From the NCBI GenBank assembly GCA_965653225.1, contig CBFGZI010000036.1, positions 1 to 30,907 on the forward strand: 30,907 nt of DNA, written 5' to 3'. Below are positions 17,115-24,775 of this stretch, piece by piece. The notes under the pieces are model-generated. The model was not told the DNA's origin. It did no database searches and saw only the letters and a program-made list of their open reading frames with translations. Within the stretch, counting starts at the first letter, position 1, and every line of letters begins with the position of its first letter. Made by a program: the position numbers and the translations under genes. Source of the stretch: JALZDI01 sp965653225 (lineage in GTDB: Bacteria > Actinomycetota > Actinomycetes > Propionibacteriales > Nocardioidaceae).

Positions 17115-18839
17115 CTAGCGGAGGTCCCAGAGCACCGGCGCGGTCAGCACGCCGTACGCCGGCACCTGCAGGGCCTCGAACACGCGACCCAGCAGGCTGC
17201 CGCCGTCGCCGCCGAACGTGGTGGCGACGGCGGCAGCGGGGCTCTCGCTGGACTGCGGCGGCCGCAGCGCCTGCAACGGGTGCGTCCGCGGCAGCGCCCG
17301 CAGCTGTGCGTCCTTGCGCCGGATCCCGGCGCGGGTGCAGGCGAGGTCCACGGCGTCCTCGAGCCCGCCGAGCTCGTCGACGAGGCCCTGCCGGTGCGCG
17401 TCCGCGCCCGTCCAGACGCGGCCCTTGGCCACGTCGCGCAGCCGGCCCACGTCCATCCGGCGGTCCTGCGCGGCCTTGCTGGTGAAGTCGTCGTAGACCC
17501 GGTCGAGCCAGGCCTCCAGCCGTTGCCACTCGTCCTCGGTGAACTCGCGCTGGGTGGAGAACATCTCCGCGTTCCGGCCGACCGAGACGCTCTCGACCCG
17601 CACTCCGAGCCGCTCGAGCGCGTCGCGGATGACCTGCTTGCCGGCCAGGACGCCGATCGAGCCGGTGATGGTGCCGGGGTCGGCGACGACCGTGTCGGCC
17701 GGCATCGAGATGTAGTAGCCGCCCGACGCGGCCACGGTCCCCATCGACGCCACGACGGTGCGGCCGGACTCGCGCAGCGCGAGCACCTCGCGGCGGATCG
17801 CATCGGAGGCGACGTAGGACCCGCCGGGGCTGTCCACCCGCAGCACCACCGCGCGGACTGAGTCGTCCTCACGGGCCGCCCGCAGCGCGGCGCCGAGCCC
17901 GTCGGAGCCGATCGACCGGCCCCTCAGGGGAGTCTGGCCCCGTGAGCGGCCGAGGTGGATCGGCCCGGACGCCTGGATGACCGCGACCGCGGGCTTGTTC
18001 CGGTTCGCCAGCCGCTGTGCCGGGGAGGCCGACGGCCGCTTCCGGTACCTCTCGACGTACCTCAGCCGGGCGTCGGGCAGCCGCTCGCGCAGCGAGGCGT
18101 ACACCTCGTCGCGGTAGCCGAGCCGGTCCACCAGCCCGAGCTCGCGGGCGTCCTCGCCGTGCAGCGGCGCCCGCTCCACCGCGGCCCGCACGTCCTCCTC
18201 GGTCAGGCCGCGGCCCTCGGCCACCGACCGCACGATCGTGTCCATCGCCGACTCGGTGAGCCGCTCGGCCATCTCCCGGTGCGCGTCGGTCATCGACTTG
18301 CGCAGGAACATGTCCGCGGCCGTCTTGTACTCGTGCCGCTGCGACAGCTGCGGGGTGATGCCGAGGCGGTCGAGCGCGTCGCGCACGAAGACGCTCTGGG
18401 CCACCACGCCGGTCAGCCCGACGTCGCCGGAGGGCTGCAGCCACACCTCGCCGAAGCCGCTGGCGAGGTAGTAGGCCACGTTGCCCGGCCCCATCTCGCC
18501 GTACGACTCCGACCAGGCCACAGCCGGCTTGCCGGTGCGGCGGAAGCGCTGCACCGCGGCCCGCAGCTCGTCGGCCATCGCCATCGACGGCTGCGCGGTG
18601 CCCACATGGGCGATGAGGCCCACCACGCGCGGGTCGTCCGCACCCTGGTGGAGCCCTTCCACCAGGTGCCGGAGCACCGGCACGTGCCGGGCGCGCGCCG
18701 CCTCCACGGGGCTGGACGGCGGCGCCTCCGCGACCCCGCGTGAGAGGTCGAGCTCGAGCAGCAGGTCGGGGGACTCGTCACCGGACCCGGTGACGCGGCC
18801 GCGGACCCGGCGGGCAAGCGTGGCGGGGGAGGTATCCAT
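17115..18839 (-). CDS. sppA: Signal peptide peptidase SppA, long (67K) type
   Basis: This 574-aa S49-family serine peptidase degrades cleaved signal peptides. It has two tandem crotonase-like domains; the general-base lysine is Lys172 in HEYKTAADMFL in the first, and the nucleophile is Ser372 in GTVAASGGYYI in the second, as in long SppA (family knowledge). VDSPGGSYVASD precedes the nucleophile. No obvious N-terminal membrane helix or signal peptide is seen (MDTSPATLARRVRGRVTG), which differs from the anchored E. coli enzyme. The ATG at 18839 follows TACGCT by 6 nt, so it is probably leaderless; the open frame upstream overlaps the terC riboswitch and is spurious. Confidence 0.9.
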   Translation of the reverse strand: MDTSPATLARRVRGRVTGSGDESPDLLLELDLSRGVAEAPPSSPVEAARARHVPVLRHLVEGLHQGADDPRVVGLIAHVGTAQPSMAMADELRAAVQRFRRTGKPAVAWSESYGEMGPGNVAYYLASGFGEVWLQPSGDVGLTGVVAQSVFVRDALDRLGITPQLSQRHEYKTAADMFLRKSMTDAHREMAERLTESAMDTIVRSVAEGRGLTEEDVRAAVERAPLHGEDARELGLVDRLGYRDEVYASLRERLPDARLRYVERYRKRPSASPAQRLANRNKPAVAVIQASGPIHLGRSRGQTPLRGRSIGSDGLGAALRAAREDDSVRAVVLRVDSPGGSYVASDAIRREVLALRESGRTVVASMGTVAASGGYYISMPADTVVADPGTITGSIGVLAGKQVIRDALERLGVRVESVSVGRNAEMFSTQREFTEDEWQRLEAWLDRVYDDFTSKAAQDRRMDVGRLRDVAKGRVWTGADAHRQGLVDELGGLEDAVDLACTRAGIRRKDAQLRALPRTHPLQALRPPQSSESPAAAVATTFGGDGGSLLGRVFEALQVPAYGVLTAPVLWDLR

Positions 18840-18845
18840 GCGGCC

Positions 18846-18851
18846 AGCGTA
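18846..18851 (-). promoter_or_regulatory. Putative -10 of leaderless sppA
   Basis: TACGCT on the minus strand (18851-18846) matches TAnnnT and ends 6 nt before ATG 18839. No Shine-Dalgarno precedes the ATG. Confidence 0.45.
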
Positions 18852-18915
18852 GGCGCGGTGCGAACCACTACGAGTTTCGCCGTAGCCGCGGAAGTTTGAC
18901 AAAATAGATCCTGCG

Positions 18916-19022
18916 TGGAGGGGAGTACTCCCCAGCGACCGGGTCGTCACCTCGTCAGGCACCAGTGCCTGTCCGGCCCAGTCGGTCTGCCGCCCCGGGG
19001 CGATGGACGGAAGAGACCTCCG
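18916..19022 (+). ncRNA. yybP-ykoY manganese riboswitch
   Basis: The segment opens with the class signature GGGGAGTA (18920-18927) followed by CAGCGACCGGGTCGTCA and closes with AAGAGACCTCC (19011-19021). GGAGG (18917-18921) pairs with CCTCC (19017-19021) to form P1, and the conserved GGGGAGTA and GAGACC segments lie just inside it, as in the yybP-ykoY class that senses Mn2+. It sits 35 bp upstream of a TerC-family gene, the classic partner of this riboswitch. A TTGACA (18896-18901) and a TAGATC (18905-18910) lie just before it; the promoter itself is uncertain. The SD GGAGGAGG of terC lies 22-30 nt after P1, so translational or Rho-type control is possible. Confidence 0.87.
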
Positions 19023-19056
19023 GGCCGACCAGCTCGTCTGTCCGGAGGAGGCAGCC

Positions 19057-20142
19057 TTGAACGTTCCCGTCTGGGTGTGGTGGGTGACCGTCATCGTGAC
19101 GGTCTCGGTGCTCGTCGTCGACGTCGTCGTCATCGGCAGGCGACCGCACCAGCCGTCGATGAAGGAGGTCGGCACCGCCCTCGCGGTCTACGTCGGCTCC
19201 GCCGTGGTGTTCGGCATCGGTGTGTGGATGTTCGCCGGGGGTGAGTTCGGCGGCGAGTTCTTCGCCGGCTGGCTGACCGAGTACTCGCTGTCGGTCGACA
19301 ACCTGTTCATCTTCATCATCATCATGAGCAAGTTCGCGGTGCCGCGTGAGTACCAGCAGTCCGCGCTGATGGTCGGCATCGTGCTCGCGCTGGTGATGCG
19401 GGGGATCTTCATCGCGGTGGGCGCCGCCGCGATCCACGAGTTCTCGTGGGTCTTCTACCTGTTCGGCGCGTTCCTGGTCTACACCGCGTACAAGCTGGCC
19501 AGGGAGGGCCAGCAGGACGAGGACGAGTTCGAGGAGAACCGCCTCATCAGGTTCGTGGAGCGGCGCTTCCCCGCGACCAGCGAGTACCACGGCATCAGGA
19601 TGCTGGTGACGGAGAACGGCCGGAAGCTCATCACCCCGATGCTGCTGGTGATGCTCGCGCTGGGGACCACCGACCTGCTGTTCGCGCTCGACTCGATCCC
19701 GGCGATCTACGGGCTGACCTCGGAGCCGTACCTGGTCTTCGCCGCGAACGTGTTCGCGCTGATGGGCCTGCGGCAGCTGTACTTCCTGATCGGCGGCCTG
19801 CTCAAGCGCCTGGTCTACCTCAGCTACGGGCTGTCGTTCCTGCTGGCGTTCATCGGCGTGAAGCTGGTGCTGGAGGCGCTGCACCTCAACGAGCTCCCGT
19901 TCGTCAACGGCGGCGAGCACGTCGAGTGGGCGCCGCAGATCCCGATCTGGCTGTCCCTGACCGTCATCGTCGGCACCCTCGCGGTGACCGCGGCCGCCAG
20001 CCTGCTCAAGAGCCGGGGCGCGGCGCCGGAGCCGGCGACGGGGGAGTCGCCGGAGCCGTCAGGGCGGTGTCTGCCCGACGACTCGGGTGCCCGCCGGGAG
20101 CCGCACCAGGCCGGCTCGCGGACGCACGGTCACGACGACTGA
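19057..20142 (+). CDS. TerC/Alx family integral membrane protein, likely Mn2+ exporter
   Basis: This 361-aa polytopic membrane protein of the TerC family has a glycine-rich segment FAGGEFGGEFFAGWLTEYSLSVDNLFIF (acidic and Asn residues in membrane helices) and its mirror LGTTDLLFALDSIPAIYGLT, the two inverted family signatures with metal-binding Asp/Asn. The C-terminal tail is hydrophilic and ends His/Asp-rich (GSRTHGHDD). The TTG at 19057 is chosen for its strong GGAGGAGG site 5 nt upstream; the in-frame ATG at 19003 is inside the riboswitch and is not the start. Control by a Mn2+ riboswitch supports manganese efflux rather than tellurite resistance. Confidence 0.92.
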   Translation: MNVPVWVWWVTVIVTVSVLVVDVVVIGRRPHQPSMKEVGTALAVYVGSAVVFGIGVWMFAGGEFGGEFFAGWLTEYSLSVDNLFIFIIIMSKFAVPREYQQSALMVGIVLALVMRGIFIAVGAAAIHEFSWVFYLFGAFLVYTAYKLAREGQQDEDEFEENRLIRFVERRFPATSEYHGIRMLVTENGRKLITPMLLVMLALGTTDLLFALDSIPAIYGLTSEPYLVFAANVFALMGLRQLYFLIGGLLKRLVYLSYGLSFLLAFIGVKLVLEALHLNELPFVNGGEHVEWAPQIPIWLSLTVIVGTLAVTAAASLLKSRGAAPEPATGESPEPSGRCLPDDSGARREPHQAGSRTHGHDD

Positions 20143-20174
20143 CCGAACAGGCTCCCCGCACGGTGCAGACGCAA

Positions 20175-20218
20175 AGCGCGCCGCCCCACCCCGCCTGGGC
20201 GGGACGGGACGGCGCGCT
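20175..20218. terminator. Strong bidirectional terminator between terC and the transporter
   Basis: AGCGCGCCG (20175-20183) pairs perfectly with CGGCGCGCT (20210-20218), and inner C-rich and G-rich runs (CCCGCC with GGCGGG) extend the stem close to a tiny loop. It lies in the 96-bp gap between the convergent terC and transporter genes. Confidence 0.75.
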
Positions 20219-20238
20219 CGCGAGCGGCGCGGACCGCG

Positions 20239-21624
20239 TCAGGCCGTGCCCGTGGCCGCGAGCTCGGCCTCCCTCTCGTACGGCGGGCACTTGTTGTCGA
20301 TGCCCGGGACACCGCGGCCGCGGATCGAGCAGCGGGCGGTCTCCGGGATGAACATCAGGCCGATGGCGCCGATCACGCAGGACGCCATCATGTAGTAGGC
20401 CGGGATCATCGAGCTGCCGGTGGCCGAGATCAGCGCCTCGTTGGCGTAGAGGGCCGTGCCGCCGAACAGCGCGGTGGACACGTTGTAGGCGATCGCGAAG
20501 CCGGCGAACCGCACGTGCGTGGGGAACATCGCCGGGAACGTCGCCGAGATCGTGCCCAGCTGCAGGACGTACAGCACGCCCATCACGGCGAACGCGACCA
20601 GGGCGAGCGCGAAGTTCACCGACATCAGCATGTACATCGGGATCGCCACGACGAACAGCCCGACCAGGGAGATCCACCACATCGGCTTGCGGCCGAACCG
20701 GTCGGACAGCCGGCCGGCGATGGAGATCACGCACATCATCGCGACCTGGCCGATGATCACGACCAGCAGCGCGGGCGTCTCAGCCATGCCGAGCTGCTCC
20801 TGCAGGTAGGTCGGGGTGTAGGCGAGCAGGGTGTAGTTGCAGACGTTCAAGGCGACGACCAGCGCGGCCAGCGCCAGCAGGGGCCGCCGGTAGTCGCGGA
20901 AGAGGTCCTTGAACTCCTGCTTCAGGCTGCTCTCGCCCTCCTTCTTGGACTCCAGCTCCTGGAACACCGGGGTGTCCTCGAGCCTGGACCGCAGGTACAG
21001 GCCGACCAGGCCGAGCGGCAGCGCGAACATGAACGGGATGCGCCAGCCCCAGCTGGTCATGGCCTGCTCGCCGACGATGGTGGAGGTGATGAGCACCGCC
21101 GCCGCGCCGAGGGTGAACCCGGCCAGGGTGCCGAACTCCAGGAAGCTGCCGAAGAACCCGCGCCGCCGGTCGGGCGAGTACTCGGCCATGAACGTCGCGG
21201 CACCGCCGTACTCGCCGCCGGCCGAGAATCCCTGGACGACGCGCAGGAGGATGAGCAGGGTGGGCGCCAGGGCGCCGATCGAGTCGTGGCTCGGCAGCAG
21301 GCCGATGCAGAACGTCGCGCCGGCCATCAACAGGATGGTGGTGGCCAGTACGGCCTTCCGCCCGACCTTGTCGCCGAGCGGCCCGAGGATGATGCCCCCG
21401 AGCGGGCGGAACACGAACGACACCGCGAACACCGACAGGGTCGCTGCTGTGTCGTCGGGGAAGAACTCGGCGGTGATGTACGTCGTCGCGTAGGCGTAGA
21501 CGCCGTAGTCGAACCACTCGGTCATGTTCCCCATGGCGGACGCGCCAATGGCCCGGTGCAGCGTCTGTGGGGAGGCGCTGGCTGAGCTGGATGCGTTCGG
21601 CTGGGCAGCTGCTTCGGAAGACAT
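20239..21624 (-). CDS. MFS transporter, metabolite:H+ symporter (MHS) type
   Basis: This 461-aa protein has about 12 membrane helices. NMTEWFDYGVYAY at the start of helix 1 is the signature of the MHS branch (ProP, ShiA, KgtP, CitA relatives), and GPLGDKVGRKAVL and GRLSDRFGRKPMWW are the paired loop 2-3 / 8-9 motifs. RVVQGFSAGGEYGGAATFMAEY is the helix 4-5 region. Substrates of the branch are small osmolytes or organic acids; the specific one is not readable. ATG 21624 is preceded by AGGAGGAGA; a longer frame to 21660 is not needed. Placed after the aminotransferase on the same strand and in the catabolic region, it is the likely importer for the pathway. Confidence 0.9.
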   Translation of the reverse strand: MSSEAAAQPNASSSASASPQTLHRAIGASAMGNMTEWFDYGVYAYATTYITAEFFPDDTAATLSVFAVSFVFRPLGGIILGPLGDKVGRKAVLATTILLMAGATFCIGLLPSHDSIGALAPTLLILLRVVQGFSAGGEYGGAATFMAEYSPDRRRGFFGSFLEFGTLAGFTLGAAAVLITSTIVGEQAMTSWGWRIPFMFALPLGLVGLYLRSRLEDTPVFQELESKKEGESSLKQEFKDLFRDYRRPLLALAALVVALNVCNYTLLAYTPTYLQEQLGMAETPALLVVIIGQVAMMCVISIAGRLSDRFGRKPMWWISLVGLFVVAIPMYMLMSVNFALALVAFAVMGVLYVLQLGTISATFPAMFPTHVRFAGFAIAYNVSTALFGGTALYANEALISATGSSMIPAYYMMASCVIGAIGLMFIPETARCSIRGRGVPGIDNKCPPYEREAELAATGTA

Positions 21625-21631
21625 TTCTCCT

Positions 21632-21674
21632 CCTCGGACTCGGGCACAGCACAGTGACACCTACCCGTCCGAGG
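21632..21674 (-). promoter_or_regulatory. Leader hairpin that may mask the transporter ribosome-binding site
   Basis: CCTCGGAC and GTCCGAGG (21632-21639 and 21667-21674) are a perfect 8-bp inverted repeat with a 27-nt loop. In the transporter mRNA the 3' arm runs into GAGGAGGAGA, so folding would partly cover the ribosome-binding site. No known RNA class was recognised. Confidence 0.35.
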
Positions 21675-21763
21675 CGATTTCAAGTCCCCGAGACTGCCCT
21701 GCGCCTTGGTCAGCCCACGAAATTCTTTACCCCGCAGGCTTGGTCCGGGGGAGCGTAGTACAC

Positions 21764-23014
21764 CTACACCGCGGCCCCGACCGCACCCGCCCAGATGTCG
21801 AGCGCGGCGTCGATCTGCTCGCCGTCGACCACCAACGCGGGGATCATGCGTACGACATTGTTGTACGCACCGCACATAAGGAGCATAAGGCCCCTTTCGC
21901 CCGCCTCGCGCTGCGCCCGCGCGGCCGCCTCGGCATCGGGAGCACCGTCGGCGGTGACGAACTCGTTGCCGAGCATCAGCCCGAGACCGCGTACGTCGCC
22001 GATCGCCTTGTGCTCGCCGGCCACCTTCTGCAGGCCCTCCCGCAGCCGCTGGCCCATCTTCGCGGAGTTGTCGACCAGGTGCTCCTGCTCGATCACGTCG
22101 ATGGTGGCCAGCGCCGCCGCGCACGCCACCGGGTTGCCGCCGTACGTGCCGCCCTGCGAGCCCGGCCAGGCCTTGGCCATCATCGCCTCGGGCGCCGCGA
22201 TGGCCGACAGCGGCATGCCGCTGGCCAGCCCCTTGGCGGTGATGATGACGTCGGGGCGAACGTCGAAGTGGTCGTGGCCCCAGAACCGGCCGGTGCGGCC
22301 GAACCCGGTCTGCACCTCGTCGACGACGAGCAGGATGCCGTGCTTGTCGGCGCGCTCGCGCAGCCCGGCCATGAACCGGGAGTTGGCCGGCACGTAGCCG
22401 CCCTCGCCGAGCACGGGCTCGACGAAGAACGCGGCGGTGTCGGCCGCCGGTGACGTCGTGGCCAGCACGTAGTCGAGCTCGCGCAGCGCGAAGTCGGTCG
22501 CGGTCTCCTCGTCCCAGCCGTAGTGGAACGCGTACGGGAACGGCGACACCGAGATGCCGGAGGGCAGCGGCCCGATGCCGGCACGGAACTTGGTGCCGGA
22601 CGTGGTCATCGCCGCCGCGCCGAACGTGCGGCCGTGGAACGACCCGTGGAACACCACGATGTTGGGCTTGCCGGACGCGTGCCGCACCAGCCGCATGGCC
22701 GCCTCGACGGCCTCGCTGCCGGAGTTGACGAAGAACGTGCTGTCCAGGCCCTGCGGCAGCACGTCGCCGAGCCGCTCGCTCAGCCGGCGCAGCGGCTGGC
22801 TGAGCATGGTGGTGTACTGCCCGTGGATCAGCCGGGCCGCCTGCTGCTGCACCGCCTCGACCACGCGCGGGTGGCAGTGCCCGGTGGAGGTGACGCCGAT
22901 GCCGGCGGTGAAGTCCAGGTGCCTTCGGCCGTCCTCGTCGTACACGTAGACGCCCTCGGCGTGGTCCACCAGTACCGGGGTCGCCTGCTTCAGCATCGGT
23001 GACAGCTTCGCCAT
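21764..23014 (-). CDS. Class III PLP-dependent aminotransferase
   Basis: This 416-aa fold-type I aminotransferase of the GABA/ornithine/beta-alanine group has the PLP-lysine Lys261 in ITAKGLASGMPLSA, Asp232 in VVDEVQTGFGRTG contacting the pyridine nitrogen, and NSGSEAVEAAMRLVR and GSFHGRT for the phosphate and ring. GQYTTM and YGGNPVACAAAL also fit omega-aminotransferases. The amino donor may be an omega-amino acid or amine and the acceptor 2-oxoglutarate or pyruvate; the sequence does not decide. ATG 23014 has GGAGGCGAGAG upstream. There is no copy of the 17-bp GntR operator at its promoter. A transporter gene follows 139 bp downstream on the same strand. Confidence 0.9.
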   Translation of the reverse strand: MAKLSPMLKQATPVLVDHAEGVYVYDEDGRRHLDFTAGIGVTSTGHCHPRVVEAVQQQAARLIHGQYTTMLSQPLRRLSERLGDVLPQGLDSTFFVNSGSEAVEAAMRLVRHASGKPNIVVFHGSFHGRTFGAAAMTTSGTKFRAGIGPLPSGISVSPFPYAFHYGWDEETATDFALRELDYVLATTSPAADTAAFFVEPVLGEGGYVPANSRFMAGLRERADKHGILLVVDEVQTGFGRTGRFWGHDHFDVRPDVIITAKGLASGMPLSAIAAPEAMMAKAWPGSQGGTYGGNPVACAAALATIDVIEQEHLVDNSAKMGQRLREGLQKVAGEHKAIGDVRGLGLMLGNEFVTADGAPDAEAAARAQREAGERGLMLLMCGAYNNVVRMIPALVVDGEQIDAALDIWAGAVGAAV

Positions 23015-23109
23015 GCTCTCGCCTCCATCGACCGGTTTGGCCCGTGACAGCCCGTGTCTCTCCGGACGCTACCGCGGCCGGGCGCCACGCGGCCAAGCCG
23101 TGCGGCCCT

Positions 23110-23165
23110 GCCGGTCAGGTGAGGCCGGTCAGGTGAGGCCGGTCAGGTGAGGCCGGTGAGGTCAG
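23110..23165 (+). repeat. Tandem 14-bp repeat
   Basis: GCCGGTCAGGTGAG occurs three times head-to-tail without mismatch (23110-23151), followed by a diverged fourth unit to 23165 and further GGGTGAG-like remnants to about 23195. It lies in the 190-bp gap between the gntR stop and the aminotransferase start, so copy number may vary without touching a gene. Confidence 0.85.
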
Positions 23166-23204
23166 GCGGGTGAGACCGGGCGGGTGAGGTCGGGCGGCGG
23201 CCCA

Positions 23205-23879
23205 CTACTCGCCGACGGGTACGGGCAGCAGGCGGCCGGCCGCGTCGTGCATGTGCACCCGCATCACCTCGATGGTGGAGCTGCGGTCGCCCGCACGGAT
23301 GGCGTCGACGATCACGGCGTGCTCCTGCGCCAGGTCGCGCGGGGCGACGTAGATGTCGGCCAGGGCCTTGAGGCACATCCGGGTCTCGACCAGCAGGGTG
23401 CTCGCCATCCGCTGCAGCCGCGGGCTGCCCGACTCCTCCACCAGCAGCTCGTGGAAGGCCGCGTCGGCCTCGCTGATCGCCCTGGCCGTCCCGTGCTCGG
23501 CGGCGTGCGCCAGGCGCTGCAGCGACCGGTCGAGCCGTCGTGCCGACGCCTCGACGTCGGCCCGCTTCATGATCTCCAGGGCGGCGGCGGTCTCGATCGC
23601 CAGCCGGCTCACGTAGATGTCGCGGATGTCGTCCTCGGAGAGCGTGACCACGAACAGGCCGCGGTGGGGCACGCTCTCGAGCAGGCCTTCCTGGACCAGG
23701 CGCTGCATGGCCTCGCGCAGGGGGCCCCGGCTCACCCCGAGCTGCTCGGCGAGGTGGGCCTCCCCGACCTGGTCGCCCTGGGAGAAGTCGCCGGAGATGA
23801 TCGCCTCCCGCAGCTGGTCGGCGATCAGGGTCGAGGTGGGCACGCGTTCGATCGGCTTCACATGGTCAGCGGGGCTCAT
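23205..23879 (-). CDS. GntR family regulator with FCD ligand domain
   Basis: This 224-aa protein has an N-terminal winged helix (about 13-80) with STLIADQLREAIISGDFSQGD, LAEQLGVSRGPLREAMQRLVQEGLL (recognition helix) and the wing VPHRGLFVVTL. The C-terminal FCD domain keeps the metal-ligand pattern Asp139, His143, His187 and His209/211, so it probably senses a carboxylate bound through a metal ion. ATG 23879 has AGGAG 4 nt before it and lies 5 bp after the stop of the racemase-like gene, in the same operon. That operon is driven from a promoter carrying operator site 2, so the regulator probably controls itself plus the genes at sites 1 and 3. Ligand unknown. Confidence 0.92.
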   Translation of the reverse strand: MSPADHVKPIERVPTSTLIADQLREAIISGDFSQGDQVGEAHLAEQLGVSRGPLREAMQRLVQEGLLESVPHRGLFVVTLSEDDIRDIYVSRLAIETAAALEIMKRADVEASARRLDRSLQRLAHAAEHGTARAISEADAAFHELLVEESGSPRLQRMASTLLVETRMCLKALADIYVAPRDLAQEHAVIVDAIRAGDRSSTIEVMRVHMHDAAGRLLPVPVGE

Positions 23880-23884
23880 CGCTC

Positions 23885-24643
23885 CTACTTCCTGGTTTGC
23901 GCGCTCACCGGGCCGAACAGCGAACCGAGGCGCGGTCGCGCCTGGTGCCGTCCGAGCAACCGCAGGCCCTCCCATGCGGAGACCTGGTTCGCGGTGAGCA
24001 CGGGCCTGCCGACCCGCTCCTCGAGTGCGTCGAGATGGTCGGCAGTGTGCAGTGCGGTGTCGGGCATCAGCAGTGCTTCGGCGTCGGCGGCACCGCCCGC
24101 GGACGCCATGTCCAGTAAGGCCTCGCGGCCCAGTGTTCCCACCTCGGCCGCGGTGTAGATGTCGTGGCTGGTCGTGCGTACGACCTCGAGCCCCGCGTCG
24201 CCGAGGAACCGCGCGAACAGCGCGGTGACGTCGTCGGGGTAGGTGGCCACGATCGCGACGCGGCGGACGTCGAGGCTGTGCAGGGCACGCACGAACGCCA
24301 GGGACGTGCTCGACGCGGGCACGCCGGCGGCGCGCTCCAGCGCCGCGGCCTGCGCGTGCGCGCCGTTCCAGCCGTACACGAAGCTGCCGCTCGTGCAGGC
24401 CCACACCACGGCGTCGGGGGAGTACGGCGCCAGCGCCTCCGCACCCTCCGCCAGCCGGTCGTCGCGGCCCCAGTCGAGCAGCGCGTCGGCACGATGGGCG
24501 TCCTCGACCATCACCGTGTGGTGGAGCGGAAGCGAGACTCCCGGCCCGAGTAGCTCGGCGAGCCGGGGGAAGTCGTCCTCCGCGGAGAAGCCGGGATAGA
24601 GGATCCCCACGGTGGACGGTTCGGTCGGCCTCTCACCAGACAT
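23885..24643 (-). CDS. Maleate isomerase / Asp-Glu racemase-like protein lacking the second Cys
   Basis: This 252-aa member of the Asp/Glu racemase superfamily resembles maleate isomerase and arylmalonate decarboxylase. The N-terminal half has the first active-site cysteine, Cys83, in VVWACTSGSFVYG. At the second position, where the sister protein has ISCTNLAT, it has MPDTALHT, with Asp195 in place of cysteine. The C-terminal VLTANQVSAWEGLRLLG is the family motif. Loss of one cysteine in this family usually accompanies a changed reaction (arylmalonate decarboxylase keeps only the other cysteine), so racemisation by the two-base mechanism is unlikely. ATG 24643 is chosen over the in-frame TTG at 24652: TAGGAT ends 8 nt upstream, giving a leaderless start inside operator site 2. 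First gene of the operon with gntR. Confidence 0.85.
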   Translation of the reverse strand: MSGERPTEPSTVGILYPGFSAEDDFPRLAELLGPGVSLPLHHTVMVEDAHRADALLDWGRDDRLAEGAEALAPYSPDAVVWACTSGSFVYGWNGAHAQAAALERAAGVPASSTSLAFVRALHSLDVRRVAIVATYPDDVTALFARFLGDAGLEVVRTTSHDIYTAAEVGTLGREALLDMASAGGAADAEALLMPDTALHTADHLDALEERVGRPVLTANQVSAWEGLRLLGRHQARPRLGSLFGPVSAQTRK

Positions 24644-24658
24644 TGTTGACAATCCTAC
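24642..24658. promoter_or_regulatory. GntR operator, site 2 (racemase-gntR / DUF3830 divergent promoter)
   Basis: ATTGTTGACAATCCTAC is identical to sites 1 and 3; the palindromic core is ATTGT-TG-ACAAT. On the minus strand its complement contains TAGGAT (24657-24652), a full -10 box ending 8 nt before ATG 24643. The operator therefore covers the -10 box, the transcription start and the first base pairs of the racemase coding sequence, a position fit for tight autorepression. The divergent DUF3830 gene starts at 24776. Confidence 0.8.
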
Positions 24659-24775
24659 ATAGGTTTCCCTTGGTCGGCCACGGGCCCGGCCCTGCGGCGG
24701 CGCTGCCGCGTGGTGGACTGAGGGTCCGACGGCCTCGTCAGGACACGGTCACGACTCTGTCACGAAGGGCGAAGA

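Noticed and set aside
19003..19056. ATG-started N-terminal extension of TerC
   Set aside because: The ATG lies inside the yybP-ykoY aptamer without a ribosome-binding site; TTG 19057 follows GGAGGAGG directly.
16150..19057. sppA and terC as members of the GntR regulon
   Set aside because: They have their own control signals (leaderless -10, Mn2+ riboswitch) and no copy of the 17-bp operator.
21847..21869. TGCGTAC / GTACGCA inverted repeat with an ACATTGT centre, considered as another GntR site
   Set aside because: It is inside the aminotransferase coding sequence, lacks the TTGT-TG-ACAA core and is explained by codons for conserved residues.
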